Source of the DNA: CAVSUB01 sp963816725
Lineage (GTDB): Bacteria; Acidobacteriota; Vicinamibacteria; Vicinamibacterales; 2-12-FULL-66-21
Length of the DNA stretch: 64,000 nt
Direction: 5' to 3'
Assembly: GCA_963816725.1 (NCBI GenBank)
Contig: CAWFMC010000026.1
Coordinates: 62,001 to 126,000, forward strand
The notes under the pieces were generated by a model. It worked only from the letters and a program-made list of their open reading frames with translations, was not told the origin of the DNA and did not search any database. Position numbers and translations under genes: made by a program. Below, piece after piece: positions 53,825 through 62,865 of this stretch (the first letter of the stretch is position 1; the number at the start of each line of letters is the position of its first letter).

Positions 53825-55543
53825 ATGAGCATCACGCATCGATTCCTCGCGTCCGTCGCATGCCTCGCCGTCGCCGCGGCGACGGCAGCCTTCTCCGGAG
53901 ACGCCGCCGTGCGCGACCAGACCCCTTCGCCCACCGCCGACCTGCGTACGATGACGGCCAGGTTCGCTCCCGCGGACATCGGCGCCGACACGACGTCGCT
54001 GCCGGCCGGCGAGCGCGCGGCGCTCGGCAAACTGGTCGAGGCCGCGCGGATCATGGACGGCCTTTTCCTCCGGCAGGTGTGGGCGGGCAACGACGCCCTG
54101 CTGCAGCAGCTCGCGCGCGACGTCGCGGCGTCCCCGTCTGGACCCTCCCGCAGCGAGGCCGAGGCGCGGCTGCACTACTTTCTGATCAACAAGGGCCCGT
54201 GGTCACGGCTCGACCACAACCAGCCCTTCGTCCCGGGCGTGCCGGCGAAACCCGAAGCCGCGAATTTCTATCCGGCCGGGGCGACCAAGGCCGAGGTCGA
54301 GCAATGGATAAACAGTCTGACGGGCGAGGCCAAGTCCGCCGCGACCAGCTTCTTCACCACGATCCGCCGTACGCCGCAGGGATTTACGGCGGTGCCGTAC
54401 TCGATCGAGTACCAGGGCGAGCTCGCCCGCGCCGCCGCGCTCCTGCGTGAGGCCGCGGCCTCGACGGCCGAGCCAAGTCTCAAGGCGTTCCTCACTACCC
54501 GCGCCGATGCGTTCCTGTCGAACGACTACTACGCCAGTGACGTGGCGTGGATGGAGCTCGATGCGGCCGTCGAACCGACGATAGGGCCGTACGAGGTGTA
54601 CGAAGACGAATGGTTCAACGCCAAGGCGGCCTTCGAAGCGTTCATCACGATCCGAGACGATGCCGAGTCGAAGAAGCTGCAGTCGTACTCGGCACACCTG
54701 CAGGAGCTGGAGAACGCGCTGCCGATCGACCCGCGATATCGCAACGCCTCTCTCGGCGCGCTGGCCCCGATTCGCGTGGTGAACGTGGTGTTCGCCGCCG
54801 GTGACGGCAACCGCGGCGTCCAGACGGCGGCCTACAACCTGCCGAACGACGAACGGGTCGTACGCGAGAAGGGCACCAAGCGGGTGATGTTGAAGAACAT
54901 GCAGGACGCGAAGTTCAAGATGGTCCTGTTACCAATCGCGAAGGTCGTGCTGCCCCCGGCGCGGCAGGAGGACGTATCGTTCGACGCGTTCTTCACCCAC
55001 ATCCTCATGCACGAGCTGATGCACGGCCTGGGGCCGCACAACGTAATGGTCGGCGGACGCGCGACGACGGTGCGTCAGGAATTGAAGGAAACCTACAGCG
55101 CGATCGAAGAAGCGAAGGCGGACGTCTCGGGATTGTGGGCGCTGCAGCAGCTCGCCGATCGCCAGCAGATCGACCCGGCCATCGCTCGAACGATGTACAC
55201 GACGTTCCTGGCATCGTCGATCCGATCGATCCGGTTCGGCGTCAACGAGGCGCACGGGCGGGGGATCGCGGTGCAGTTGTCGTCGTTTCTCGACGCCGGC
55301 GCGTTCGTGGTCCAGCCGGACGGCACGTTCGTCGTCGATCAGACCAAGATCGTCGCCGCGGTCACCGCGCTGACGCGCGAGATCATGACGCTCCAGGCGG
55401 AAGGCAGCTACGCCAAGGCGAAGGCGATGATCGATCAGCGCGGAGTGATCCGGCCCGAGGTCCAGAACGTGCTCGACAAGCTGACCGCCGTCCCGGTGGA
55501 CATCGAGCCAAGGTTCACGACCGCCGCGACGCTCGCGCGTTGA
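53825..55543 (+). CDS. secreted M49-like (dipeptidyl-peptidase III-related) zinc peptidase
   Basis: A 572-residue protein with a hydrophobic signal peptide (about residues 7-25, ending near AAFSGDA). The zinc site is HELMHGLGPHN (about residues 396-406) with the third ligand probably in AIEEAKADVSGLW. Both resemble M49 dipeptidyl-peptidase III relatives, but the motif here is HExxH rather than the classical HExxGH. It would cleave short peptides in the periplasm. The 3' end overlaps the convergent GDPD gene by 29 bases. Confidence 0.75.
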   Translation: MSITHRFLASVACLAVAAATAAFSGDAAVRDQTPSPTADLRTMTARFAPADIGADTTSLPAGERAALGKLVEAARIMDGLFLRQVWAGNDALLQQLARDVAASPSGPSRSEAEARLHYFLINKGPWSRLDHNQPFVPGVPAKPEAANFYPAGATKAEVEQWINSLTGEAKSAATSFFTTIRRTPQGFTAVPYSIEYQGELARAAALLREAAASTAEPSLKAFLTTRADAFLSNDYYASDVAWMELDAAVEPTIGPYEVYEDEWFNAKAAFEAFITIRDDAESKKLQSYSAHLQELENALPIDPRYRNASLGALAPIRVVNVVFAAGDGNRGVQTAAYNLPNDERVVREKGTKRVMLKNMQDAKFKMVLLPIAKVVLPPARQEDVSFDAFFTHILMHELMHGLGPHNVMVGGRATTVRQELKETYSAIEEAKADVSGLWALQQLADRQQIDPAIARTMYTTFLASSIRSIRFGVNEAHGRGIAVQLSSFLDAGAFVVQPDGTFVVDQTKIVAAVTALTREIMTLQAEGSYAKAKAMIDQRGVIRPEVQNVLDKLTAVPVDIEPRFTTAATLAR

Positions 55544-56307
55544 CCACCGCCACCGCGATATCCGGACGATCGCTGATCAGCCCGTCCACGCCCCAGTCGA
55601 GAAGCCGGTGCATGTCCGGCTCCTCGTCCACCGTCCACACCTTCACGGCGACACCGGCCCGGTGTGCATGCTCGACGAACCGCCGCGTCACCACGGTAGT
55701 TCTTCCGGATCGTTCCGGCACCTGGAACTCCTGATACGCCGGCCGGCGCAGCGGCCATCGCACCCAGGAGCGATACAGCGCCCAACGTGTTTCTTCTCGT
55801 CCGGCACCGGTGCGCACCCCGGGTGCGAACTGACGGGCGGCGCGCAGCGCTTCGCCGCTGAACGACCCTATCGCGATCCGCTCGAGCGCCCCGGCGACGA
55901 TCGCGAGCTCGAGCGTTTTGCGTGCGAGCTCCGCCGAGCGCCAGCTTCAGCTCGATGATGAGCGGCACGCCAGGGTAGCGCGCAAGGACGGCTGCCAAGG
56001 TGGGTACGCCGATGCCCGCTCCGCGAAACGGGAATGCCGACGTGGCCGCGTCGACCGCCCGGAAGTGATACCCCGCATCGACGCCCGCGAGCTCGGCCGC
56101 GGTAAGGTCCGCCACCGGCCCGGTCGCGCTGGTCGTGCGATCCAGGTTCGCATCGTGGTGGACGACCACTTGACCATCTTTCGACAACCGGACATCGAGC
56201 TCGAGCCCATCGGCGCCGAGCGCCAGGCCGTTGTCGAACGAGGCCAGCGTGTTCTCCGGGCGGAGCTTCGCACCGCCGCGATGCGCGTAGACGAGGGGGC
56301 GGGACAC
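55515..56307 (-). CDS. glycerophosphodiester phosphodiesterase (frameshifted)
   Basis: About 263 residues after repair. The N-terminal catalytic half has AHRGGAKLRPENTLASF, GLELDVRLSKDG and VVHHDANLDRTT, the full set of GDPD metal and catalytic residues, then VPLIIELKL. The frame slips by one base near 55932. The continuation in the other frame (ELARKTLELAIVAGAL, WTVDEEPDMHRLLDWGVDGLISDRPD) supplies the conserved end. It would hydrolyse glycerophosphodiesters. The shift is probably a sequence error since both halves are well conserved. Confidence 0.8.
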
Positions 56308-56339
56308 GAGGGGATCTTACGATCTCCGGGACTCGGGAT

Positions 56340-56447
56340 GGCGGGACCCGGGCGCTCGGCGGGCTCGGCGCTCGGCGGTCGGCGCTCGGCGCCGGACGCC
56401 CGACCTTCAGGTCGGGCGAGCAGGAAGCTGGAAGCTGGAAGCGAGAC
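56340..56447. repeat. composite intergenic repeat (GCTCGGCG block, hairpin, AGCTGGA block)
   Basis: GCTCGGCG-type units at about 56353-56392 are followed by an inverted repeat (CCCGACCT/AGGTCGGG, about 56400-56416) and AGCTGGAAGCTGGAAG at 56429-56444. The order matches 5932-6066: a G-rich heptad block, a GGTCGG-containing middle, an AGCTG block. It sits between divergent GDPD and MoxR genes. Confidence 0.7.
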
Positions 56448-56455
56448 CTTGCTGG

Positions 56456-56461
56456 TAAGAT
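56456..56461 (+). promoter_or_regulatory. candidate -10 element (TAAGAT)
   Basis: TAAGAT ends seven bases before the ATG at 56469, giving a leaderless arrangement like those at 12219 and 60604. The in-frame ATG at 56460 overlaps the box itself and is less likely. Confidence 0.35.
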
Positions 56462-56468
56462 GCGAGAC

Positions 56469-57986
56469 ATGCCCTCCCCCACGGTCGATCGGCCTACTAC
56501 CCTCGGTCAGCTTCGCAAGGATGTCGCGGCGGGACGTGTCAACCGCCGCTCGGTCAAAGACGAGCTGCGCGACAACCTCATTACGCGGCTGCGTTCGCAG
56601 GAGCCGCTGTTCCCCGGGATCATCGGCTACGAAGACACCGTCGTGCCGCAGATCGTCAACGCCATTCTGTCGCGCCACAACTTCATCCTGCTCGGCCTGC
56701 GCGGCCAGGCCAAGAGCCGGATCCTGCGCGCCCTCACCACGCTGCTGGACGATGCGGTGCCGGTGATGCCGGGCTGCGAGATCCACGACGACCCGCTCGC
56801 GCCGCTGTGCGCGATGTGCCGGGCGCGGGTGCGTCAGGACGGGGATGCGCTCGAGATCGGCTGGCTCGATCGCGACGCCCGTTACGTCGAGAAGCTGGCC
56901 ACGCCCGACGTGACGATTGCCGACATGATCGGCGACCTCGATCCGATCAAGGCGGCGCGAGCCGGCCTCCAGCTCTCCGACGAGCTGACCATGCACTATG
57001 GGCTGCTGCCGAGGGCCAATCGCGGCATCTTCGCGATCAACGAGCTGCCCGATCTCGCCGGCAAGATCCAGGTCGGCCTCTTCAACATCCTCCAGGAAGG
57101 GGATGTGCAGATCAAAGGCTATCCGGTGCGCCTGCCGCTCGACGTGATGATGGCCTTCAGCGCCAACCCCGAAGACTACACGGCGCGCGGCAAGATCATC
57201 ACGCCGCTGAAGGACCGCATCGGCTCCGAGATCCGCACGCACTATCCGGCCACGCGGCAGCACGCGATGGAGATCACCGCGCAGGAGGCCTGGGTCAACG
57301 GCCGCGGCACGCCGCTGCAGGTGCCGGGGTACGTGCGTGAGATCGTGGAAGAAATCGCCTTCCAGGCGCGCGACGACAAGAAGGTCGACAAGCGCTCGGG
57401 CGTCAGCCAGCGGCTGCCCATCTCGCTGCTCGAAAACGTCGTCTCGAATGCCGAACGGCGGGCGTTGCTGGCCGGCGAAGACCCGATCGTGCCGCGGGTC
57501 ACCGACATCTACACCGCGCTGCCCGCGATCACCGGCAAGTTCGAGCTCGAATACGAAGGTGAGCTGCGCGGCGCCGACAACGTCGCCCGTGACATCATCC
57601 GCGGCGCCGTCGGGAACGTGTTCACCGGCTACTTCTCCGGCGCCGATCTGCGCCAGGTCACCGAGTGGTTCGATCTGGGCGGCACACTGCAGATAGACGA
57701 GGCGATCCCGGCCGCGGAGCTGCTGCGCCGCACGTCCCAGGTCCAGGGACTCAACGAGCTGACGCACCACGCCGGCGTGAAGAGCCCGGCCAAGCCGCCG
57801 CTCGTCGCCGCCGCAGTCGACTTCATCCTCGAAGGGCTGTACGCCCAGAAGAAGATCACCCGGTCCGAGGACCGGCAGTATCAGGGCGCCGAGCCGCCGC
57901 GCCGCAGCCCGCGGCCGGGCCCCGCGGAGCCGACGCTCGAGCGGGACGTCCCGCTCACCGGTAACAAGAAGAAGTACTACAACTGA
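56469..57986 (+). CDS. MoxR/magnesium-chelatase-like AAA+ ATPase
   Basis: A ~505-residue AAA+ ATPase. The P-loop is ILLGLRGQAKSRILRAL, where Ala replaces the usual Gly before Lys; a GLRGQAK form is common in this family. A cysteine group CEIHDDPLAPLCAMC (C-x10-C-x2-C) follows, then GIFAINELPDLAGKIQVGL (Walker B with N-E in place of D-E), FSANPEDYTARGKIITPLKDR and a lysine-rich tail. Together with the VWA protein 19 bases downstream it forms a MoxR-VWA pair of the kind that inserts metals or matures enzyme complexes. The target is unknown. Start at 56469 by spacing to a -10 box. Confidence 0.88.
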   Translation: MPSPTVDRPTTLGQLRKDVAAGRVNRRSVKDELRDNLITRLRSQEPLFPGIIGYEDTVVPQIVNAILSRHNFILLGLRGQAKSRILRALTTLLDDAVPVMPGCEIHDDPLAPLCAMCRARVRQDGDALEIGWLDRDARYVEKLATPDVTIADMIGDLDPIKAARAGLQLSDELTMHYGLLPRANRGIFAINELPDLAGKIQVGLFNILQEGDVQIKGYPVRLPLDVMMAFSANPEDYTARGKIITPLKDRIGSEIRTHYPATRQHAMEITAQEAWVNGRGTPLQVPGYVREIVEEIAFQARDDKKVDKRSGVSQRLPISLLENVVSNAERRALLAGEDPIVPRVTDIYTALPAITGKFELEYEGELRGADNVARDIIRGAVGNVFTGYFSGADLRQVTEWFDLGGTLQIDEAIPAAELLRRTSQVQGLNELTHHAGVKSPAKPPLVAAAVDFILEGLYAQKKITRSEDRQYQGAEPPRRSPRPGPAEPTLERDVPLTGNKKKYYN

Positions 57987-58005
57987 GGCGGAACAGCGGC
58001 CCCCC

Positions 58006-59271
58006 ATGAAATACCGGTATTCGAAGTACACCGGCGACGACCTCGACGACCTGGATCTCGAGGAGCTGCTGTCCAAGCTCTCGGACTTGCTGCTCTCGAG
58101 CGGTTTCGACTCGTCGTTCGGCATGCCCTACGACGACGATCTGCCCGGGCACTCCGCCGACGCGCTGCACGACGCCATTCTGGAAGCGTTGCTGAACGGC
58201 ATGCTGTCCGACGAGACCGTCGAGAAGCTGCTCGGCAAGGACTGGCAGCAGGCCGAGGACGCCGAAGCGCGGGTCGAGCGCCTGGTCCAGCAGATCCTCG
58301 ACAAGCTGCAGCGGCAGGGGTATCTCACGGCCGCGCCGTCCCCGCAATCGGAGATGCAGAATCCTCAGGCCGGGCAGGGTGGGCGCGGACCCGAAGCACC
58401 GGTGCGCTTCGAGATTACCGACAAGAGCCTCGACTTCCTCGGCTACCGGGCCTTACGCGATTTGCTCGGATCGATCGGCAAGAGCAGCCTGGGCCGCCAC
58501 GACACGCGCGAGATGGCCACCGGCATCGAGGCCAGCGGCGCGCCCAAGGTCTACGAGTTCGGCGACACGATGAACCTCGACGCGAGCGGCACCATCCTCA
58601 ACGCGGTGATGCGGCAGAAGGCGATCGGCGCGGGCGGCATCGACGTCGACTACGAGGACCTGATGGTCGTCCAGGGCGAGTACCAGAGCTCCTGCGCGAC
58701 GGTCGTGATGCTCGACTGCAGCCACAGCATGATTCTCTACGGAGAGGATCGCTTCACGCCCGCAAAACGGGTGGCGCTCGCGCTCTCCAACCTGATTCGC
58801 CTGCAGTATCCCGGGGACGCGCTGAAGGTCGTGCTGTTTCACGATTCGGCCGAGGAGATCCCGCTGCAGCAGCTGGCGCGGGTGCGTGTCGGTCCGTACT
58901 ACACCAACACCCGCGAAGGGCTGCGGCTGGCCCGCCGGATTCTGGAGCGGCAACAGAAGGACATGCGCCAGATCGTGATGATCACCGACGGCAAGCCGTC
59001 GGCCTTGACGCGGCCGGACGGGCGCATCTACCGCAACGCCTTCGGCCTCGACCCGTTCATCGTCTCGGAGACGTTCGCCGAGGTCGCCGCGTGCCGCAAA
59101 GCCGGCATCCTGATCAACACGTTCATGCTGGCGCGTGATCCCGATCTCGTCAGCTTCGTCCGCAAGGTCGCGCAGATCTGCCATGGCAAGGCGTACTTCA
59201 CCACGCCGCACACCCTCGGGCGCTACGTCCTGATGGACTACATGGACAAGAAGACCCGGACGATCCACTGA
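58006..59271 (+). CDS. von Willebrand factor A domain protein
   Basis: A 421-residue cytoplasmic protein. A charged N-terminal region (DDLDDLDLEELLSKL) is followed by a helical stretch to ~150 and a VWA domain from ~235. Its metal-ion site is DCSHSM (D-x-S-x-S) with VMITDGKPSAL as the later Asp motif. It should be the partner of the preceding MoxR ATPase; the two genes are 19 bases apart and are usually found together. No membrane segment. Confidence 0.9.
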   Translation: MKYRYSKYTGDDLDDLDLEELLSKLSDLLLSSGFDSSFGMPYDDDLPGHSADALHDAILEALLNGMLSDETVEKLLGKDWQQAEDAEARVERLVQQILDKLQRQGYLTAAPSPQSEMQNPQAGQGGRGPEAPVRFEITDKSLDFLGYRALRDLLGSIGKSSLGRHDTREMATGIEASGAPKVYEFGDTMNLDASGTILNAVMRQKAIGAGGIDVDYEDLMVVQGEYQSSCATVVMLDCSHSMILYGEDRFTPAKRVALALSNLIRLQYPGDALKVVLFHDSAEEIPLQQLARVRVGPYYTNTREGLRLARRILERQQKDMRQIVMITDGKPSALTRPDGRIYRNAFGLDPFIVSETFAEVAACRKAGILINTFMLARDPDLVSFVRKVAQICHGKAYFTTPHTLGRYVLMDYMDKKTRTIH

Positions 59272-59284
59272 TCGGGCGCTCAGC

Positions 59285-59917
59285 ATGCTGCCTCCCGCGA
59301 TCCCGATCTTTCCGCTGCCGAATGTCGTCCTGTTCCCCAACGTCTTTCTGCCGCTGCACATCTTCGAGCCGCGCTATCGTGAGATGGTCGCCGATGCGCT
59401 GGCCGGCGATCGGATCATCGGGGTGGTGCTGCTTCGTCCGGGGTGGGAGCCGGAGTATGACGGCCGCCCGCCGGTCTACGCGGTCGGCTGCGCCGGGGTG
59501 GTGACCAACGCGGAGCGGCTGCCCGACGGCCGCTACAATATCGTGCTCCAGGGCCTCGAGAAGTTTCGGATCGTCGACGAGGACGCCAGCAAACCCTACC
59601 GCATCGCCCACGTCGAAGGGTTGCCGGAAAGTGGCGGGATGGTCGATCGCGACGCGATGCGCGAGGCCCGGCGGCGGCTGGAGGACATCCTGGTGCCGCG
59701 CTCGTCGGGCGGCGGGGCGGAGCCGACGCTGCCGCCGTCGATGGCGGACGAGGATCTGGTGAACGCGCTGGCCCAGTACCTCGAACTCGAAGCGGTCGAA
59801 AAACAGGCACTGCTCGAACGCGACGGGCTGCTCGATCGCTGCCGCTCCCTGGTCGATCTGCTGGAGATGAAGGTCATCGTCTCCCGGCACAAGTGGAGCG
59901 GTGAAGCGTCGCACTGA
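59285..59917 (+). CDS. Lon N-terminal (LON substrate-binding) domain protein
   Basis: A 210-residue protein made of the LON substrate-binding domain alone: IPIFPLPNVVLFPNVFLPLHIFEPRYREMV (quoted only in part) opens it, then GVVLLRPG, YAVGCAGVV and a C-terminal helical region with LLDRCRSLVDLL. There is no ATPase or protease domain. Such proteins may capture or present misfolded clients; the function is not established. It follows the VWA gene by 13 bases and is convergent with the next gene. Confidence 0.9.
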   Translation: MLPPAIPIFPLPNVVLFPNVFLPLHIFEPRYREMVADALAGDRIIGVVLLRPGWEPEYDGRPPVYAVGCAGVVTNAERLPDGRYNIVLQGLEKFRIVDEDASKPYRIAHVEGLPESGGMVDRDAMREARRRLEDILVPRSSGGGAEPTLPPSMADEDLVNALAQYLELEAVEKQALLERDGLLDRCRSLVDLLEMKVIVSRHKWSGEASH

Positions 59918-59936
59918 GGCGGAGCGCAGCCGCGGG

Positions 59937-60596
59937 CTACCGCTTTCGGGCGGGCGGAGCCGGACGATATTCGATCTGCACGTTGCTGACGATTGCCACC
60001 GGACGTCCCGGCGCCGCTGATTCGCGGCCGGCCGCGGTGGTCGCCTCCAGGAGTTCGCCCAGCAGGCTGACCTGCTCCACGTTGGCCGGGATGGTCACGC
60101 TGACCGCTTCGTTCCCGATCGGCGCGACGGCCTTGACCCCGCCGGGCCCGGCCCCGCCGGAGACCCGATCGTAGAGATCCTTCGCGGCGCGGAACTCGCT
60201 CTGGACCGCACCACGCCCCAGCAGATCGCCGGTCATCGACAGCACCCCGACGACCGCGGTGTACTTCGCGAAGCCCTGCCCCGCCTTCATCTCCTCTTCG
60301 GAGTAGGTGTGCCGATTGTGCAGCGAAAAGGTCAACGTCGCCGTGCCGGTGTGCGGCGGGATCGACACCAGCACACCTTGCGCGGGATCACGGCCGGCCA
60401 ACACGAAACAGAACGTCGCGTGCGTCTTGATGCCGGTCCCGAGCAGCTCCGAGCACTTGACCGCGGCCGGCTCGGTCTTGAGCGCCGCCGGCGGGGGCGG
60501 TGCGGGCTTGGTCGGCGCCGGCGCGCGACGGCGCTGCGCCTCGACCGGCACGGTGGTGAGGAGCGCGCACAGAACCAGCAGCAGCGCGGGACGCAT
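59937..60596 (-). CDS. secreted hypothetical protein
   Basis: A 219-residue protein with a signal peptide (about residues 1-20, ending VPVEAQ) and a short basic, proline-rich linker. The mature part has VKCSELLGTGIKTHATFCFVLAG, with two cysteines that may pair, and beta-rich stretches (TLTFSLHNRHTYSEEEM, VSVTIPANVEQVSLLGELLEA). No family recognised. A TATACT box (60609-60604) ends seven bases before the ATG, so the transcript is probably leaderless. Confidence 0.65.
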   Translation of the reverse strand: MRPALLLVLCALLTTVPVEAQRRRAPAPTKPAPPPPAALKTEPAAVKCSELLGTGIKTHATFCFVLAGRDPAQGVLVSIPPHTGTATLTFSLHNRHTYSEEEMKAGQGFAKYTAVVGVLSMTGDLLGRGAVQSEFRAAKDLYDRVSGGAGPGGVKAVAPIGNEAVSVTIPANVEQVSLLGELLEATTAAGRESAAPGRPVAIVSNVQIEYRPAPPARKR

Positions 60597-60603
60597 GCCC
60601 CGC

Positions 60604-60609
60604 AGTATA
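60604..60609 (-). promoter_or_regulatory. candidate -10 element (TATACT)
   Basis: On the minus strand TATACT is followed by seven bases and the ATG at 60596. It lies in the 30-base gap between two minus-strand genes. No Shine-Dalgarno sequence is visible. Confidence 0.45.
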
Positions 60610-60626
60610 GCAAGGGCGCTCAGTGC

Positions 60627-62606
60627 CTATTTAGTGAACGGATCCGAAGCGACAGCGGCGGAGGATCCATCAGGCCCGACGGCACGCAGCGCGACATAGT
60701 ACGTCCCCCCAGGGATCTGATCGATCGTTGCAAAAATGTTGAACACGATGACCCCGTCGCTCGGCACGGGCTTGCCGATGTCGCTCGAAACGATCGGCGG
60801 CGCAGTCACGGCGTCTCCGGCCGTGTGCAGGTCGACGACGTAAGAGGTCACGCTGACGTCGTGGTCCGGCGAGGGCGCGAAGCTGATGACGAGCCCCGGC
60901 TTCGGCGGGTCTGACGATGGCGGTGGAGGAGCGGAAGGCGCGGGCGAAGACCCGGCCGCGACCATCGTCATCAATATGGCGGGCGACGCCGACCGGCCGC
61001 CGGCGTTGTCCACCGCTTCCACCGTCAGGCGTACCGAGCCGACGTTCGAACCCGCCCAGGTGATCTGAAACGGCGCGGCGAAAGCCGATCCCACGAGCAC
61101 GTTATCAGCGTAGAAGTTCACCTGAGCAATCCAACCGTCCCCATCCGCAGCGGTCGCCGTGATCATGAACGATGAGCCGACCTCGATGGTCGCCGGCAGC
61201 GAGGGGCTGGTCAGGGCCACCACAGGCAACTGATTCGTCCCCGGTGGCGGTGTCGTCGTCGGTGGTGGGGATGTCGTCACCGGCGTAGCCGATGCGATCG
61301 ACAGATCAGACAGCATGGCCGTCGCGCTCGCGGCCGGCGAGCCGCTCGAGACGGTCATCCCGACGTAGACGCGCGACGGCATCGAGATGAGATCGGATCC
61401 CACCGGAACCCAGCTGACCTTGTCCGGCGCCCAGTACGACGAAAACAGATCGCCTTGACGCGACAGCCGCAACCACCCGGTCCCAACCGCGTCTGGAGTC
61501 GCGCTCCGGGCCGCGGCGGCTCCGGCGAGCGGACGGCTGGCGAAGACGAAGCCGTTGCGGTTGGTAGTACCGATGTACGCCACCGGGCTGTTCGCGTCCA
61601 ACGATGGGCGTAGCATCAGGCCGCTCTCACCGCTGCCGGTTGTCCACATTCCCAGGACCCGGACGATCACGTCGGCATCGCCGTCGATGGCGCGATACAC
61701 GATGTGCGCCTGGTCGGCGGTGCCCTGAACACCCTGCCCGGAACCCGTCACGGTGAACAACTGTCCGTCGTAGGTATCCGTGCTCCAGTTGGGGACGGCT
61801 GTTCCGAGGTCCGCCGTCGCCCATGGATCCGGAATCAGCGAGTCGGCGCGCGGCGTGGGTGCCGGGAGCGGCGTCAGGCTCTGGGCTGGAGCTACACTTC
61901 CGGAGGGCGGCGGCGGCGCGCCGGTTCCGCTCGATGGGTCCGGGGTGGTGCTCGGCGGAATCGGCGGCAATGGCGCCGGAACTCCGACTTCGGTTCCGGA
62001 GAACATGCTCTGCGCGACTGTGGCCGGATCGTGGCTGCTGAGCGACATGCCGGTGACCGTCGCCACCGCCATGGTGACCGTGCTTTCGCCCACGATCTGC
62101 CAGTCACTGCCGCGATTGGACACGTACGCGGTGAACGTATTGGCGCGACGCACGAGCCGGAGACACGGTGACTGCGGAGCCGCCACCGGGGCCGCGGCAA
62201 GCGCGACGTTGCCGGCGGCTGCCCGCCACGTCAGCGTCACGCCGCTTGCGGGCGAGAGCGAGACCAACACCGCCGGAGCCGCGGAATCCAGGGACTCGCG
62301 GACCATGAGCCCCGCAGCCATCGCGGGATCGTCGCCGAAGGCGTACTCGATACACCCTTTGACGTCCACATCGCCGGTTGTCTGTTGATAGCGCAGCGCG
62401 AGTTGATCGGATACACCCGCGAGTCCCGTCCCGCTGCCCATCATGCTGTCGTAGCCGCCACCGCTCCATCCGGTGCCCGCGGTCGATGGATTGCCGATAT
62501 CAGCGTTCGTCCAAGTGGTCTGCGCCGACGCGTCGTTGACCCGCAGGACGATCGAACACAGCAAGACCAGACAGAGGCCTCCGGCCCGCTGAACACATGA
62601 GCGCAC
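60627..62606 (-). CDS. secreted modular protein with two enolase-regulation-like repeats, Ig-like and FN3-like parts
   Basis: A 659-residue secreted protein with signal peptide ending DASAQT. Two homologous beta-sandwich units (about 30-205 and 262-440) share the start W-x-x-ADIG or WATADLG, a DVDVxG or DADVIV strand and a V-GMSLSS or V-GMTVSS strand, and look like DUF1349/regulation-of-enolase-type modules. A Pro/Ser/Thr linker follows. About 460-550 is a bacterial Ig-like unit (VTSPSLPATIEVGSSFMITA style), then a C-terminal FN3-like unit ending YYVALRAVGPDGSSAAV. It probably binds carbohydrate or proteins outside the cell. The start is a GTG. Confidence 0.6.
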   Translation of the reverse strand: MRSCVQRAGGLCLVLLCSIVLRVNDASAQTTWTNADIGNPSTAGTGWSGGGYDSMMGSGTGLAGVSDQLALRYQQTTGDVDVKGCIEYAFGDDPAMAAGLMVRESLDSAAPAVLVSLSPASGVTLTWRAAAGNVALAAAPVAAPQSPCLRLVRRANTFTAYVSNRGSDWQIVGESTVTMAVATVTGMSLSSHDPATVAQSMFSGTEVGVPAPLPPIPPSTTPDPSSGTGAPPPPSGSVAPAQSLTPLPAPTPRADSLIPDPWATADLGTAVPNWSTDTYDGQLFTVTGSGQGVQGTADQAHIVYRAIDGDADVIVRVLGMWTTGSGESGLMLRPSLDANSPVAYIGTTNRNGFVFASRPLAGAAAARSATPDAVGTGWLRLSRQGDLFSSYWAPDKVSWVPVGSDLISMPSRVYVGMTVSSGSPAASATAMLSDLSIASATPVTTSPPPTTTPPPGTNQLPVVALTSPSLPATIEVGSSFMITATAADGDGWIAQVNFYADNVLVGSAFAAPFQITWAGSNVGSVRLTVEAVDNAGGRSASPAILMTMVAAGSSPAPSAPPPPSSDPPKPGLVISFAPSPDHDVSVTSYVVDLHTAGDAVTAPPIVSSDIGKPVPSDGVIVFNIFATIDQIPGGTYYVALRAVGPDGSSAAVASDPFTK

Positions 62607-62865
62607 GCTACGACTCCACGGTTATTTGTGAGGTACCGATCCGCGGGCAGGATTGCAGGCGCCGGGGACGGCCAGCACTAGGCAAGAGGCTTGCCACGGG
62701 TGATTCAGGCTATCAGCGGCGATTCTCCGTGGAAAATTTGGTCGAGCTCCGCACGGCGACGTTCAGCGCGGCATCACGTCACGACAAAGTGCGTGAAAAT
62801 TGAACGCAAACACCGCCTGCGCTATGCAACTTTTCCCGGTTCGAAGGCAACCATCGTGTGTCGAA
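62607..62865. other. 259-base intergenic stretch with a paired-stem motif
   Basis: No gene is supported. On the minus strand CCACGG pairs with CCGTGG around ~27 bases, and the adjoining GGCAAGCCTCTTGCC forms a six-pair hairpin. These lie 75-150 bases before the GTG of the modular secreted protein. A structured leader is possible but no known riboswitch was recognised. Confidence 0.35.

Noticed and set aside
52059..53828. A 589-codon open frame opposite the pyruvate dehydrogenase E1 gene
   Set aside because: It mirrors codon positions of aceE in high-GC DNA, has no recognisable domain and no start signal; aceE is unmistakable.
62640..62750. Possible c-di-GMP riboswitch
   Set aside because: Some stem sequences recall the GEMM class, but the conserved GGCAAACC and ACGCAAAGCC elements are missing and the plus-strand reading faces no gene.
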